Assembly (NCBI GenBank): GCA_023426145.1
Contig: JAFABG010000040.1
Location: 310,001-374,000, forward strand
Length of the DNA: 64,000 bases
Direction of reading: 5' to 3'
DNA from: Bacteroidota bacterium
GTDB lineage: Bacteria; Bacteroidota; Bacteroidia; Bacteroidales; Bacteroidaceae
Position numbers and translations under genes: made by a program. Below, in pieces: positions 9,682 through 18,809 of the stretch. The first letter of the stretch is position 1. Each line of letters begins with the position of its first letter. Below the pieces are notes generated by a model, which was not told where the DNA came from, did no database searches, and saw nothing but the letters and a program-made list of their open reading frames with translations.

Positions 9682-12558
9682 TTAGTTGATTTTTGGTTTC
9701 AATTCGTCCGGAGAATCAAAAGTGTATGATTTCACATCTCCGGCCACTTTCGTGAATAGTGATTCTATCTGTTCGGTTGATAGCCGAGTAGTAGGTCTGA
9801 AAGCATCTGAATTCATGTAATCCAAAATAGCTTTCAACATTTGGCGAGCCACGATTCTTTTATCAGGTTCTGAACTTATATCCATACTAGTCATCATTAT
9901 TTTGCCATTGAGAACGTTGGCTTCAAAAAGCATTCCTACTTTGCGGCTGATAAACCAAGTATCTATACTTTGGATAGTAGGTTGGAAATCTGCCGGGAAA
10001 TCGGAGAATTGCATGACTTGTGCCTTATTTAATAATTCCCACCATTGCAAGTTACTATGGTATTCTGTTGGAAACTCACGAAAAAGTGGATGATGATCGT
10101 TCACCCATATTCCTGTAGTATGAGGAGGACGCATCTTGAACCATGAAGTATTCCAGAATACAGGCGTGAAATATTGTTTTATTTCTCTGCCATATTGTAT
10201 TTTTCCTGCAGCAGTGATTAAAACGTTCCCTCCTTCTTTCAAGATTGAAATAGCTTTAGCATCTAAGGTATCTGTTGTATACACATCGCCTCGCTGAATA
10301 TCTATCTGTGCAGGGTAGACCCAAAAATCCCAGTCATTAATAGCCGGGCTCCCCTCAATATGGATCTCCAATTTTAGTTTTTGTGGCACTTTGATTCCTT
10401 CAAGCTTCATGTTTACTTTTCCCAAAGAGCAAAGATTACCAATCGGAATATTTTGAGTACTTACAGTTCCATGAGCATAAATTTTTCCATATCTATCTTT
10501 TATACTGTATACTGTTTTTGCATTTAATAGTGGAGCAGCTCCAAAGTGAGACACCTCAATATCGGCATGAAAAGTTTCATCGTTTCTATATACGAATTTA
10601 GGAATCCGAGCTAACGGTACGGTTGGACTACAAAAACGTCTGAACTCTTCGGCATTAATATATCCCTTTTCTTCAAAGAAAACATTCAGAACCCCCACTA
10701 AAGCTGTTCCCTGTCCTGAATAATCATTTATGCCAAGCAATTGAAAACCTGCATAGTTCGGTGTACGCATTGTCTTTTCTATCTCATGCTTGTAGCAGAT
10801 CGCTTGCAGTTTGCCCGAGGCCATCATAAACTTATGGCCCATATCTCCCATGTGATTATCATTTAAAACATCGCGGAATATTTCAAAGTTCTTAGCTTTG
10901 TTCACTCCGCTATATTTGCTTATCTCGTTGAAATCAGGGAAAGCACACCATTGTCCTGTTTCATGCGATACGAATGGTTGTGTAACGGTGTCAATTTTGG
11001 AACGGTAGTCTAACATGCTTTCCGGTTGAGCACCTACCCAGTTTAGTCCGCGGGCTCCTGCTTTTACATGATATTGGTTGTGTGGTTGCCATTGCCATCC
11101 TCCGCCTACAGAAGCTCCGGTATACACACGGCGTGAATCAGTAGCTTTCCAATAGTCAACAAATTTGCTAACCCAAGCGACCCAACGGCCTGAGGGTTCG
11201 TTTCCACATGCAAGCATACAGTAAGAGGCATAATTCCCGTATGCTTTAGTTAAAGCAATCGTTTCGTCCATCAAGTATTTATCTATGGGCTGTCCATTAC
11301 CCAATTTCGGCCCATGATTAGGCCAGCTAGGTCCTTCGGGTTGCAAGTAAAATCCAACTAAATCTGCAGCGATGAATGCTGCTTCAGGTGGACAGTAGGA
11401 GTGAAAGCGCATGTGGTTTAACCCATAGTTTCGGCAAATGCGGAATACACGTTCCCAAGATGCAACATCCATAGGTGCATAACCTGTAAGCGGAAAATCG
11501 CAGTTCTCAACTGTGCCGCGCAGCATCGTTTTCCGTCCATTTACGTAAAACCATTTACCTTTGATGCTAAAGTCACGCATTCCAAATTGAATCTGTTTGA
11601 TTTCTGTTTTTTTATTGGTAGTTAAAGTGGCTTTAAGTTTATAGAGGGCTGGGCTGAATTCATCCCAAGTAAGAAAATCTTTTCCCATAGGGAGTTCCAT
11701 TTCCAGTTTGTTCTCTCCCTTCATGATGCGGAAGGATTGTTTAACTTCAGGAACTTTATGAGATACATCGGTATTAAAACTTTCAGCTGCAAGGCTAATT
11801 TCAGATTGTGATCTGGACGTTGATTCAATACTCATACGCACCAAGGCTTTATGGTTGGCTAGATCAGGATAGACTTGTATATCATTAAAATAGACTTTTG
11901 GGGTCGTCTGTAGTTCTATTTTTCCTACAATACCATTCCAGTTTCCTTGTGTTTGGTCAGTGATGCTATGTGAGTCCGGACCGACATTGATCTCTTTAAT
12001 CCGGTTGTCCACTCGAATCGATATTTGGTAAGTCTTTCCCGGCAAGATCGCGGCTGTTAGGTCATATCTATGAGGAACGCAAAGGCTATTTTCCATTCCC
12101 ATCTTTTTATTATTCACCCACACCGTCGTTTCTATGTGTGGACGTTCTAAAAATAAGCAGATTCTTTCTCCTTTCCAGTTAGATGGAATTGTTATATTCT
12201 TTTGATACCATGCTACGCCTACATAATGTTTATCGGGAGTCAGGAAAAAGGGAAGTTTTATTTGTCCTTCAATCCTATATTTCTCCATGTATGGATTGAA
12301 ATAATATGAACTATCATATAAGCTACCGGTCCATTTAGTGTTCACCGTTACTTCATCCCCTTTTAATTTTTCAGGCATAGATCCTGGCAAATTAATTCTA
12401 TCATTGAGCTTTTTGTTAAACCATTGCTCGTTTATGCCCACATCTTTTCTGTCTATCTGAAATTTCCATTCGCCAGACAAACTTAATGAGTGATTTTGTC
12501 CCGCAGACGATAATAGAGAAGTGAGTAGAAGGACGATGCCTAGCAAAATACGTTTCAT
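9682..12558 (-). CDS. GH2-superfamily glycoside hydrolase, secreted (probable exo-acting, pectin side chains)
   Basis: Signal peptide (cleaving near SSAGQ), GH2 sugar-binding jelly roll with LSGEWKFQID at the N terminus, an immunoglobulin-like domain, then a TIM barrel. CGNEPSGRW at about residue 450 supplies the acid/base Glu and SHETGQW at about 530 the nucleophile. The C-terminal 230 residues look like a second beta domain followed by a glutamine-amidotransferase-like module, as in several long Bacteroides GH2 proteins. Family members include beta-galactosidases and beta-glucuronidases; which sugar is removed here cannot be decided. It is the first gene of the minus-strand pectin operon, transcribed from the 12559-12801 divergent region. 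Confidence 0.8.
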   Translation of the reverse strand: MKRILLGIVLLLTSLLSSAGQNHSLSLSGEWKFQIDRKDVGINEQWFNKKLNDRINLPGSMPEKLKGDEVTVNTKWTGSLYDSSYYFNPYMEKYRIEGQIKLPFFLTPDKHYVGVAWYQKNITIPSNWKGERICLFLERPHIETTVWVNNKKMGMENSLCVPHRYDLTAAILPGKTYQISIRVDNRIKEINVGPDSHSITDQTQGNWNGIVGKIELQTTPKVYFNDIQVYPDLANHKALVRMSIESTSRSQSEISLAAESFNTDVSHKVPEVKQSFRIMKGENKLEMELPMGKDFLTWDEFSPALYKLKATLTTNKKTEIKQIQFGMRDFSIKGKWFYVNGRKTMLRGTVENCDFPLTGYAPMDVASWERVFRICRNYGLNHMRFHSYCPPEAAFIAADLVGFYLQPEGPSWPNHGPKLGNGQPIDKYLMDETIALTKAYGNYASYCMLACGNEPSGRWVAWVSKFVDYWKATDSRRVYTGASVGGGWQWQPHNQYHVKAGARGLNWVGAQPESMLDYRSKIDTVTQPFVSHETGQWCAFPDFNEISKYSGVNKAKNFEIFRDVLNDNHMGDMGHKFMMASGKLQAICYKHEIEKTMRTPNYAGFQLLGINDYSGQGTALVGVLNVFFEEKGYINAEEFRRFCSPTVPLARIPKFVYRNDETFHADIEVSHFGAAPLLNAKTVYSIKDRYGKIYAHGTVSTQNIPIGNLCSLGKVNMKLEGIKVPQKLKLEIHIEGSPAINDWDFWVYPAQIDIQRGDVYTTDTLDAKAISILKEGGNVLITAAGKIQYGREIKQYFTPVFWNTSWFKMRPPHTTGIWVNDHHPLFREFPTEYHSNLQWWELLNKAQVMQFSDFPADFQPTIQSIDTWFISRKVGMLFEANVLNGKIMMTSMDISSEPDKRIVARQMLKAILDYMNSDAFRPTTRLSTEQIESLFTKVAGDVKSYTFDSPDELKPKIN

Positions 12559-12740
12559 GATATGTTGGGTTAATCTGATTTTTATTCTTTACTATAATTT
12601 TGCTGCTAAAGTAGGAGTTTTGATAAGTTGAAAAAATAGAAAGACGTACAGATACATAGAATATTGTATAAAAATGAGCGATATACACGTATTGTGTACG
12701 AAACTACATGAATATCACAATATCTCCATATTCAATAATT

Positions 12741-12770
12741 TTTGTTTTTTCAAGAGATGGCATATATTTG
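12741..12770 (+). promoter_or_regulatory. Bacteroides-type promoter for the GH43 operon
   Basis: TTTG at 12741-12744 and TATATTTG at 12763-12770, separated by 18 bases, match the Bacteroides -33/-7 pattern (TTTG, TAnnTTTG). The predicted start is about 25 bases upstream of the GH43 ATG. The rest of 12559-12801 must also hold the promoter of the divergent GH2 operon; only a weak candidate (TACTTTAG on the minus strand near 12605) is visible. Confidence 0.6.
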
Positions 12771-12801
12771 CAAAGTAAACTTTTTAATCTTAATGTGAAC
12801 C

Positions 12802-15159
12802 ATGAAAAAAGTATTTGCCTTGATGGCTTTATCTCTTTTGTCGATAGCAACTCTCGTTGCGGGTGAAACTGCATATTTATTTTCTTATTTCATTAATGAT
12901 AGTAAAGATGGTTTGCATCTAGCTTACAGTTATGATGGACTGAATTGGACTCCTTTAAATGGGGGACGTTCGTTTCTAACTCCTACTGTTGGTAAAGATA
13001 AATTAATGCGTGATCCTAGCATTTGCAAAGCTCCAGACGGAACCTTTCACATGGTGTGGACCTCGAGCTGGACAGATCGAATTATTGGATATGCTTCTTC
13101 TCCTGATTTGGTTCATTGGAGTGAACAAAAAGCTATTCCAGTGATGATGCACGAGCCAAAGGCACATAATTGTTGGGCTCCTGAACTTTTTTACGACGAA
13201 GCTTCGAGTACGTATTATATTTTTTGGGCAACAACCATTCCCGGTAGACATAAAGAAGTTCCAACAAGCGATAGTGAAAAAGGACTTAATCATCGCATCT
13301 ATTATGTAACGACTAAAGACTTTAAGAATTTCTCTAAAACAAAAATGTTTTTTAATCCAAATTTTAGTGTGATTGATGCAGCTATTGCGAAAGAACCTAA
13401 AAGCGATGAATTAATAATGGTTGTCAAAAACGAGAATTCCAACCCGCCCGAAAAAAATCTGCGTGTCACTTATACAAAAGATATTGCTAAAGGATTCTCC
13501 ACTGAAGTTTCTGCACCAATTACTGGAAACTACTGGGCTGAAGGACCCGCTCCCTTGTTTGTTGGTGACACCCTTTATGTGTACTTTGATAAGTATCGCG
13601 ATCATCGCTATGGCGCTGTTCGTTCGCTTGATTTTGGTAAAACTTGGGAAGACATTTCCGATCAAATTTCATTTCCTCGAGGAGTCAGACATGGTACAGC
13701 TTTCGCTGTTGATGCTTCAGTCGTAGAGAAATTGATAACCAATCGATCATACAATCCTTTGATACCAGATAATTTAGCTGATCCCTCCGTCTCTAAGTTT
13801 GGGGATACCTATTATTTATATGGAACGACCGATTTGGATTTTGGGTTAGGACGTGCTGGTACGCCCGTAGTCTGGAAGTCGAAAGATTTTGTGAATTGGA
13901 GTTTTGAGGGCTCTCATATAAGTGGATTTGACTGGTCAAAAGGCCATGAATATATAAATGATAAAGGTGAAAGAAAAACAGGATATTTCCGGTATTGGGC
14001 CCCGGGAAAAGTGATTGAACAAGAAGGTAAATTTTATTTGTATGTAACTTTTGTGAAACCGGACGATAAGATGGGAACGTATGTACTTTCGTCTGATCGT
14101 CCGGACGGCCCTTTCCATTTTGCTGAGGGGAATGGACTTTTTGCACCTGGCAGTAAGGAAGTAGATAGCCAGCCTATAGTTAATGATATTGACGGAGAAC
14201 CCTTTATTGATGATGATGGAACGGGATATATTTTCTGGCGTCGTAGAAATGCTGCTCGCTTGTCGGTGGACAAACTCCATCTGGATGGTGAACCTATCAT
14301 GCTAAAAACTCCTCGTCAGGGCTACTCAGAAGGTCCGGTGATGTTTAAGCGTAAAGGAATCTATTATTATATTTACACGTTAAGTGGGCATCAAAATTAT
14401 GCTAATGCTTATATGATGAGCCATGAATCTCCCTTGACCGGATTTATGAAGCCTGAAGGCAATGATATCTTTTTATTTTCCTCACCTACCAATCAAATTT
14501 GGGGGCCAGGCCATGGAAATGTGTTCTATGATAAAGAAACTGATCAGTATATCTTTCTTTATTTGGAGTATGGTGATGGAGGAACAACTCGTCAAGTATA
14601 TGCAAATCGAATGGAATTCAATGAGGATGGAACCATTAAAACCTTGGTGCCCGATAGCAGGGGAGTAGGTTACTTAGTTACTCCAGAAATTAGACGAAAG
14701 AATCTAGCTTTAGAATCACATTTTTATGCCTCAAGTGAGAAAGCCCCCCGAACCTCTTCGGTTAGCATTGAAACACAACCGAACCATCCTTTGGCCGAGA
14801 AAGGTTCTGTAAAGAACTTCACTCGTACACACACTTATCAAGCAGCTTGGGTAGCTGATGATTCAAATGGAAGTCGCTGGATGGCAGATGATGCTGATAG
14901 TAGTCCTTTTATCACTGTTGATCTAAAGTCAGTACGGAATGTCGGTGAATGCGATTTCTTCTTTACTCGTCCAACTGAAGGCCATTCTTGGAGACTAGAA
15001 AAATCTGTGGATGGGAAAATTTGGAAGACTTGCGCTGAGCAGAGCAGTGTTGCCATTCGCTCTCCACATGTGGCTAAGGCTATTGGTAATGCTCGTTTTC
15101 TTCGTCTTCATATTCGGAGAGGAAATCCCGGACTTTGGGAATGGAAAATATATGAATAG
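12802..15159 (+). CDS. Two-module GH43-family enzyme with C-terminal discoidin-like domain
   Basis: Signal peptide of about 20 residues, then two five-bladed propellers of the GH43 type. The first (about 25-310) has MRDPSI with the base Asp, NCWAPELFYD and WAEGPAPLF with the acid Glu; the second (about 320-620) has LADPSV, DSQPIVNDIDG and YSEGPVMFK, so both look catalytically competent. Residues about 640-785 form a discoidin/CBM32-like sandwich. GH43 enzymes remove arabinose, xylose or galactose from side chains; in this setting arabinan or galactan of rhamnogalacturonan I is likely. First gene of the plus-strand pectin operon. Confidence 0.8.
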   Translation: MKKVFALMALSLLSIATLVAGETAYLFSYFINDSKDGLHLAYSYDGLNWTPLNGGRSFLTPTVGKDKLMRDPSICKAPDGTFHMVWTSSWTDRIIGYASSPDLVHWSEQKAIPVMMHEPKAHNCWAPELFYDEASSTYYIFWATTIPGRHKEVPTSDSEKGLNHRIYYVTTKDFKNFSKTKMFFNPNFSVIDAAIAKEPKSDELIMVVKNENSNPPEKNLRVTYTKDIAKGFSTEVSAPITGNYWAEGPAPLFVGDTLYVYFDKYRDHRYGAVRSLDFGKTWEDISDQISFPRGVRHGTAFAVDASVVEKLITNRSYNPLIPDNLADPSVSKFGDTYYLYGTTDLDFGLGRAGTPVVWKSKDFVNWSFEGSHISGFDWSKGHEYINDKGERKTGYFRYWAPGKVIEQEGKFYLYVTFVKPDDKMGTYVLSSDRPDGPFHFAEGNGLFAPGSKEVDSQPIVNDIDGEPFIDDDGTGYIFWRRRNAARLSVDKLHLDGEPIMLKTPRQGYSEGPVMFKRKGIYYYIYTLSGHQNYANAYMMSHESPLTGFMKPEGNDIFLFSSPTNQIWGPGHGNVFYDKETDQYIFLYLEYGDGGTTRQVYANRMEFNEDGTIKTLVPDSRGVGYLVTPEIRRKNLALESHFYASSEKAPRTSSVSIETQPNHPLAEKGSVKNFTRTHTYQAAWVADDSNGSRWMADDADSSPFITVDLKSVRNVGECDFFFTRPTEGHSWRLEKSVDGKIWKTCAEQSSVAIRSPHVAKAIGNARFLRLHIRRGNPGLWEWKIYE

Positions 15160-15210
15160 AAATCTGCATATTGCTATAATATATAGTTGTTAATTCACCA
15201 AATCAGAGAT

Positions 15211-17349
15211 ATGATGAAAAGTAAAGTGTTAACTGTTTTCTTTGCCGGTATGCTGGCTTTTGGAATTAATTCGCTTTCTGCGGAGAACCTTTTAAATAAT
15301 CTTCGAGTCCATCCGTCATTAAAAGATGAGGCAAAACCTACTCATTGGTTTAATGACAAGGACCTGACCTTGACTGGAGTTTATTATTATCCCGAGCACT
15401 GGGATGAAAGTCAATGGGAAAGAGATTTCAAGAAAATGCATGAATTGGGCTTTGAGTTTACTCATTTTGCGGAGTTTGCTTGGGCGCAGTTGGAACCCGA
15501 AGAAGGACATTATGACTTTGCTTGGCTCGACAGAGCAGTTGCATTGGCTCAGAAGTATGATTTGAAAGTTATCATGTGTACTTCCACGGCAACACCTCCA
15601 GTTTGGCTGAGTCGGAAATATCCCGAGATATTGTTGAAGAACGAAGATGGTACCCTACTTGATCATGGTGCTCGTCAGCATGCTTCATTTGCGTCTCCAC
15701 TCTACAGAGAGTTGTCGTATAAGATGATTGAAAAGTTAGCGCAACATTATGGACATGACTCTCGCATCATAGGATGGCAGCTTGATAATGAGCCTGCTGT
15801 TCAATTTGATTATAATACTCAAGCGGAATTGGCTTTTCGTGATTATCTTCGGGCTAAGTATCAGCATGACATTCACAGTCTGAATGAAGCATGGGGTACT
15901 GCATTTTGGAGCGAAGCTTATTCCTCATTCGACCAGATTACGCTTCCTAAACGTGCTCAAATGTTTATGAATCATCATCAGATCTTGGATTATCGCCGCT
16001 TTGCAGCTGCGCAAACGAATGATTTTTTGAATGAACAAAGCTTATTGATTAAAAAATATGCCCAGAACCAATGGGTAACTACGAATTATATTCCCAACTA
16101 TGATGAAGGGCATATTGGAGGTACTCCTTCTCTGGACTTTCAAAGTTATACCCGATATATGGTTTATGGAGATAATGAAGGTATCGGACGTCGAGGGTAT
16201 CGTGTGGGCAATCCGTTACGTATAGCTTGGGCTAATGATTTCTTTAGACCTATTCAAGGAACCTATGGCGTGATGGAGCTACAACCTGGTCAGGTAAATT
16301 GGGGGAGTATTAATCCGCAGCCTCTTCCTGGAGCCGTACGTCTTTGGATGTGGAGTGTCTTTGCAGGGGGAAGCGATTTTATTTGTACCTATCGCTATCG
16401 TCAACCTTTATATGGCACCGAACAATATCATTCGGGAATAGTCGGTACAGATGGCGTTACGGTAACCCCGGGCGGACGCGAATATGAGACCTTTATGAAA
16501 GAAATTCGCGAGCTTCGCAAACATAGTGCTTCTCGTGAATCGAAGCCTTCTGATTATTTGGCTAGACGTACGGCTATACTATTCAATCCAGAAAATTCAT
16601 GGAGCATTGAGCGGCAGAAACAGAATAAAACGTGGGACACATTTGCACATGTCGAGAAGTACTATCGGACATTAAAAGCTTTTGGTGCACCGGTGGATTT
16701 CATTTCAGAGCAGAAAAACTTATCAGATTATCCCGTTGTCATTGCTCCTGCTTATCAATTGGTTGATGAAGAGTTAGTGAATCAATGGATCAATTATGTT
16801 GAAAATGGGGGCAATCTTGTATTAACCTGCCGCACGGGGCAAAAAGATCGTTACGGTAGGTTGCCCGAGGCTCCATTTGGTTCTATGATCTCACGTTTAA
16901 CAGGAAATAAATTAGATTTTTATGATTTGCTATTGCCCCAAGATCCGGGTACGGTTGTAATGAATGGAACTAGCTATAACTGGAACACGTGGGGAGAAAT
17001 TTTAGAACCAGCTTCAGGAGCAGAAGTTTGGGCAAATTATACACATGAATTCTATGAAGGCCGTCCGGCTGTCACTTTCCGTCGTTTAGGTAAAGGAACT
17101 ATTACCTATGTGGGTGTTGACACCTGTGATGGAAGTCTTGAAAAAGATGTTTTAAAGAAATTATATTCGCAATTGAATATCCCTATAATGGATTTGCCTT
17201 ATGGAGTGACAGTAGAGTATCGAAATGGATTGGGCATTGTTCTGAATTATAGAGATCAGCCTTATACTTTTAAAACCCCTGAAGGCAGTAAGGTTCTAAT
17301 TGGGTCCGAAGAAATACCGACTGCTGGCGTATTGGTATTTCAGTTGTAG
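15211..17349 (+). CDS. GH42 beta-galactosidase, secreted
   Basis: The ATG at 15211 (MMKSK) is chosen over the TTG at 15187 because a signal peptide ending near LSAEN starts there. The TIM barrel opens with GVYYYPEHW and has WQLDNEP (acid/base Glu about 194) and GVMELQPGQVNW (nucleophile about 356), the GH42 signatures. A trimerisation/flavodoxin-like domain and a short beta domain complete the usual 700-residue length. GH42 enzymes in pectin loci cleave beta-1,4-galactan-derived oligosaccharides. Fifty bases follow the GH43 gene without a terminator, so co-transcription is likely. Confidence 0.9.
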   Translation: MMKSKVLTVFFAGMLAFGINSLSAENLLNNLRVHPSLKDEAKPTHWFNDKDLTLTGVYYYPEHWDESQWERDFKKMHELGFEFTHFAEFAWAQLEPEEGHYDFAWLDRAVALAQKYDLKVIMCTSTATPPVWLSRKYPEILLKNEDGTLLDHGARQHASFASPLYRELSYKMIEKLAQHYGHDSRIIGWQLDNEPAVQFDYNTQAELAFRDYLRAKYQHDIHSLNEAWGTAFWSEAYSSFDQITLPKRAQMFMNHHQILDYRRFAAAQTNDFLNEQSLLIKKYAQNQWVTTNYIPNYDEGHIGGTPSLDFQSYTRYMVYGDNEGIGRRGYRVGNPLRIAWANDFFRPIQGTYGVMELQPGQVNWGSINPQPLPGAVRLWMWSVFAGGSDFICTYRYRQPLYGTEQYHSGIVGTDGVTVTPGGREYETFMKEIRELRKHSASRESKPSDYLARRTAILFNPENSWSIERQKQNKTWDTFAHVEKYYRTLKAFGAPVDFISEQKNLSDYPVVIAPAYQLVDEELVNQWINYVENGGNLVLTCRTGQKDRYGRLPEAPFGSMISRLTGNKLDFYDLLLPQDPGTVVMNGTSYNWNTWGEILEPASGAEVWANYTHEFYEGRPAVTFRRLGKGTITYVGVDTCDGSLEKDVLKKLYSQLNIPIMDLPYGVTVEYRNGLGIVLNYRDQPYTFKTPEGSKVLIGSEEIPTAGVLVFQL

Positions 17350-17403
17350 AATCTCTTTCTAGTTGAATCTAACTTGGTAAATATAAAACTTATTCTTAGT
17401 AAT

Positions 17404-18789
17404 ATGAGTCTAAAGATAAATGTGTTGAGGCCTTTTTTAAGTTTATTTGTTCTTTTGTTAATTGCATCTACAGTTTCAGCAGAAGATCACTATAAGATGA
17501 TTGAGGTGAAAGCTCCTTTTCCTATGGAGCCGATAAAAGTGTTTGTTTACCCTGATCAGGATTTTAATATTCTTGATTTCGGTGCTGTGGCAGGTGGAGA
17601 GGTTGATAATACCAAAGCCATTGCTGCGGCCATTGCTGCTTGTAATCAAGCGGGAGGCGGTCGTGTTCTCATCCCAGCAGGGACTTTTCTCACAGGTCCT
17701 GTTCATCTGAAGAGCAATGTGAATTTGCATCTTGAAGAAAATGCTGTGCTGTCTTTTACAGATAATCCGAATGATTATCTTCCTGCTGTAATGACCTCAT
17801 GGGAAGGACTAGAATGTTATAACTATTCCCCTCTTATATATGCTTTTGAGTGTGAAAATGTAGCGATTAGTGGCAAAGGTACATTGCAGCCAAAGATGTC
17901 CACATGGACCGAATGGTTCAAACGTCCTCAAGCACACATGGAAGCATTGAAGCAACTCTACACGCAAGCTTCAACAGGTGTACCTGTCATTGAACGTCAG
18001 ATGGCAGTAGGGAAGAATCATTTACGTCCACACCTGATACACTTCAACCGCTGTAAGCATGTTATGCTTGATGGATTTAAAATTCGTGAAAGTCCTTTTT
18101 GGACGATCCATTTGTACATGTGTGATGGTGGCGTGGTGCGTAATCTAGCTGTACGGGCTCATGGACACAATAACGACGGAATTGATTTTGAGATGAGTCG
18201 ACAGTTCTTAGTTGAGAATTGCTCTTTCGATCAAGGAGATGATGCCGTAGTGATTAAAGCTGGTCGTAATCAAGATGCATGGCGTTTGCATACCCCTTGT
18301 GAAAATATAGTTATTCGTCATTGTCAGATTTTGAAAGGGCACACACTGCTTGGTATTGGTAGTGAGATTTCTGGCGGTATTCGGAATATTTATATGCATG
18401 ATTGCACTGCTCCGGAATCTGTGTTGCGGCTTTTCTTTGTGAAGACCAACCATAGACGGGGAGGCTTTATTGAAAATATATATCTGAAGAATGTAAAGGC
18501 TGGCCACATGTTGCGAGTGCTTGAAATCGATACAGATGTTCTTTATCAGTGGAAGGATCTAGTGCCTACTTATGAGGAACGTATCACGCGTATTGATGGT
18601 ATTTTTATGGAAAACGTCTCTTGCAAATCAGCTGACGCAATTTATGAGTTGAAGGGAGACGCAAAATTACCTGTTAGAAATGTTGTGATAAAGAATGTAG
18701 AGGTGGGAGAGGTGAAGGAATTTGTGAAGAAGGTTAGTCATGTTGAAAATGTGGTGGTAAAGAATCTGATTTATCAAAAAATGAAATAA
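17404..18789 (+). CDS. GH28 polygalacturonase-like enzyme, secreted
   Basis: The ATG at 17404 is preferred to an upstream TTG (17374); a signal peptide through VSAED follows. FNILDFGAVAGGEVDN starts the GH28 helix; NNDGIDFE, QGDDAVVIKAGRNQD, GIGSEISGG and FFVKTNHRRGG correspond to the four catalytic and substrate-binding blocks, with the exo-type GSE variant. Expected to release galacturonic acid from the non-reducing end of pectin oligosaccharides in the periplasm. It lies 54 bases after the GH42 gene and 20 bases before GH35. It is the third GH28 of the window. Confidence 0.88.
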   Translation: MSLKINVLRPFLSLFVLLLIASTVSAEDHYKMIEVKAPFPMEPIKVFVYPDQDFNILDFGAVAGGEVDNTKAIAAAIAACNQAGGGRVLIPAGTFLTGPVHLKSNVNLHLEENAVLSFTDNPNDYLPAVMTSWEGLECYNYSPLIYAFECENVAISGKGTLQPKMSTWTEWFKRPQAHMEALKQLYTQASTGVPVIERQMAVGKNHLRPHLIHFNRCKHVMLDGFKIRESPFWTIHLYMCDGGVVRNLAVRAHGHNNDGIDFEMSRQFLVENCSFDQGDDAVVIKAGRNQDAWRLHTPCENIVIRHCQILKGHTLLGIGSEISGGIRNIYMHDCTAPESVLRLFFVKTNHRRGGFIENIYLKNVKAGHMLRVLEIDTDVLYQWKDLVPTYEERITRIDGIFMENVSCKSADAIYELKGDAKLPVRNVVIKNVEVGEVKEFVKKVSHVENVVVKNLIYQKMK

Positions 18790-18809
18790 TCTAGTAAATA
18801 AATATCGCT

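Noticed and set aside
13793..14300. Several overlapping minus-strand frames inside the GH43 gene
   Set aside because: They are shadows of the long GH43 frame, without signals or recognisable motifs.
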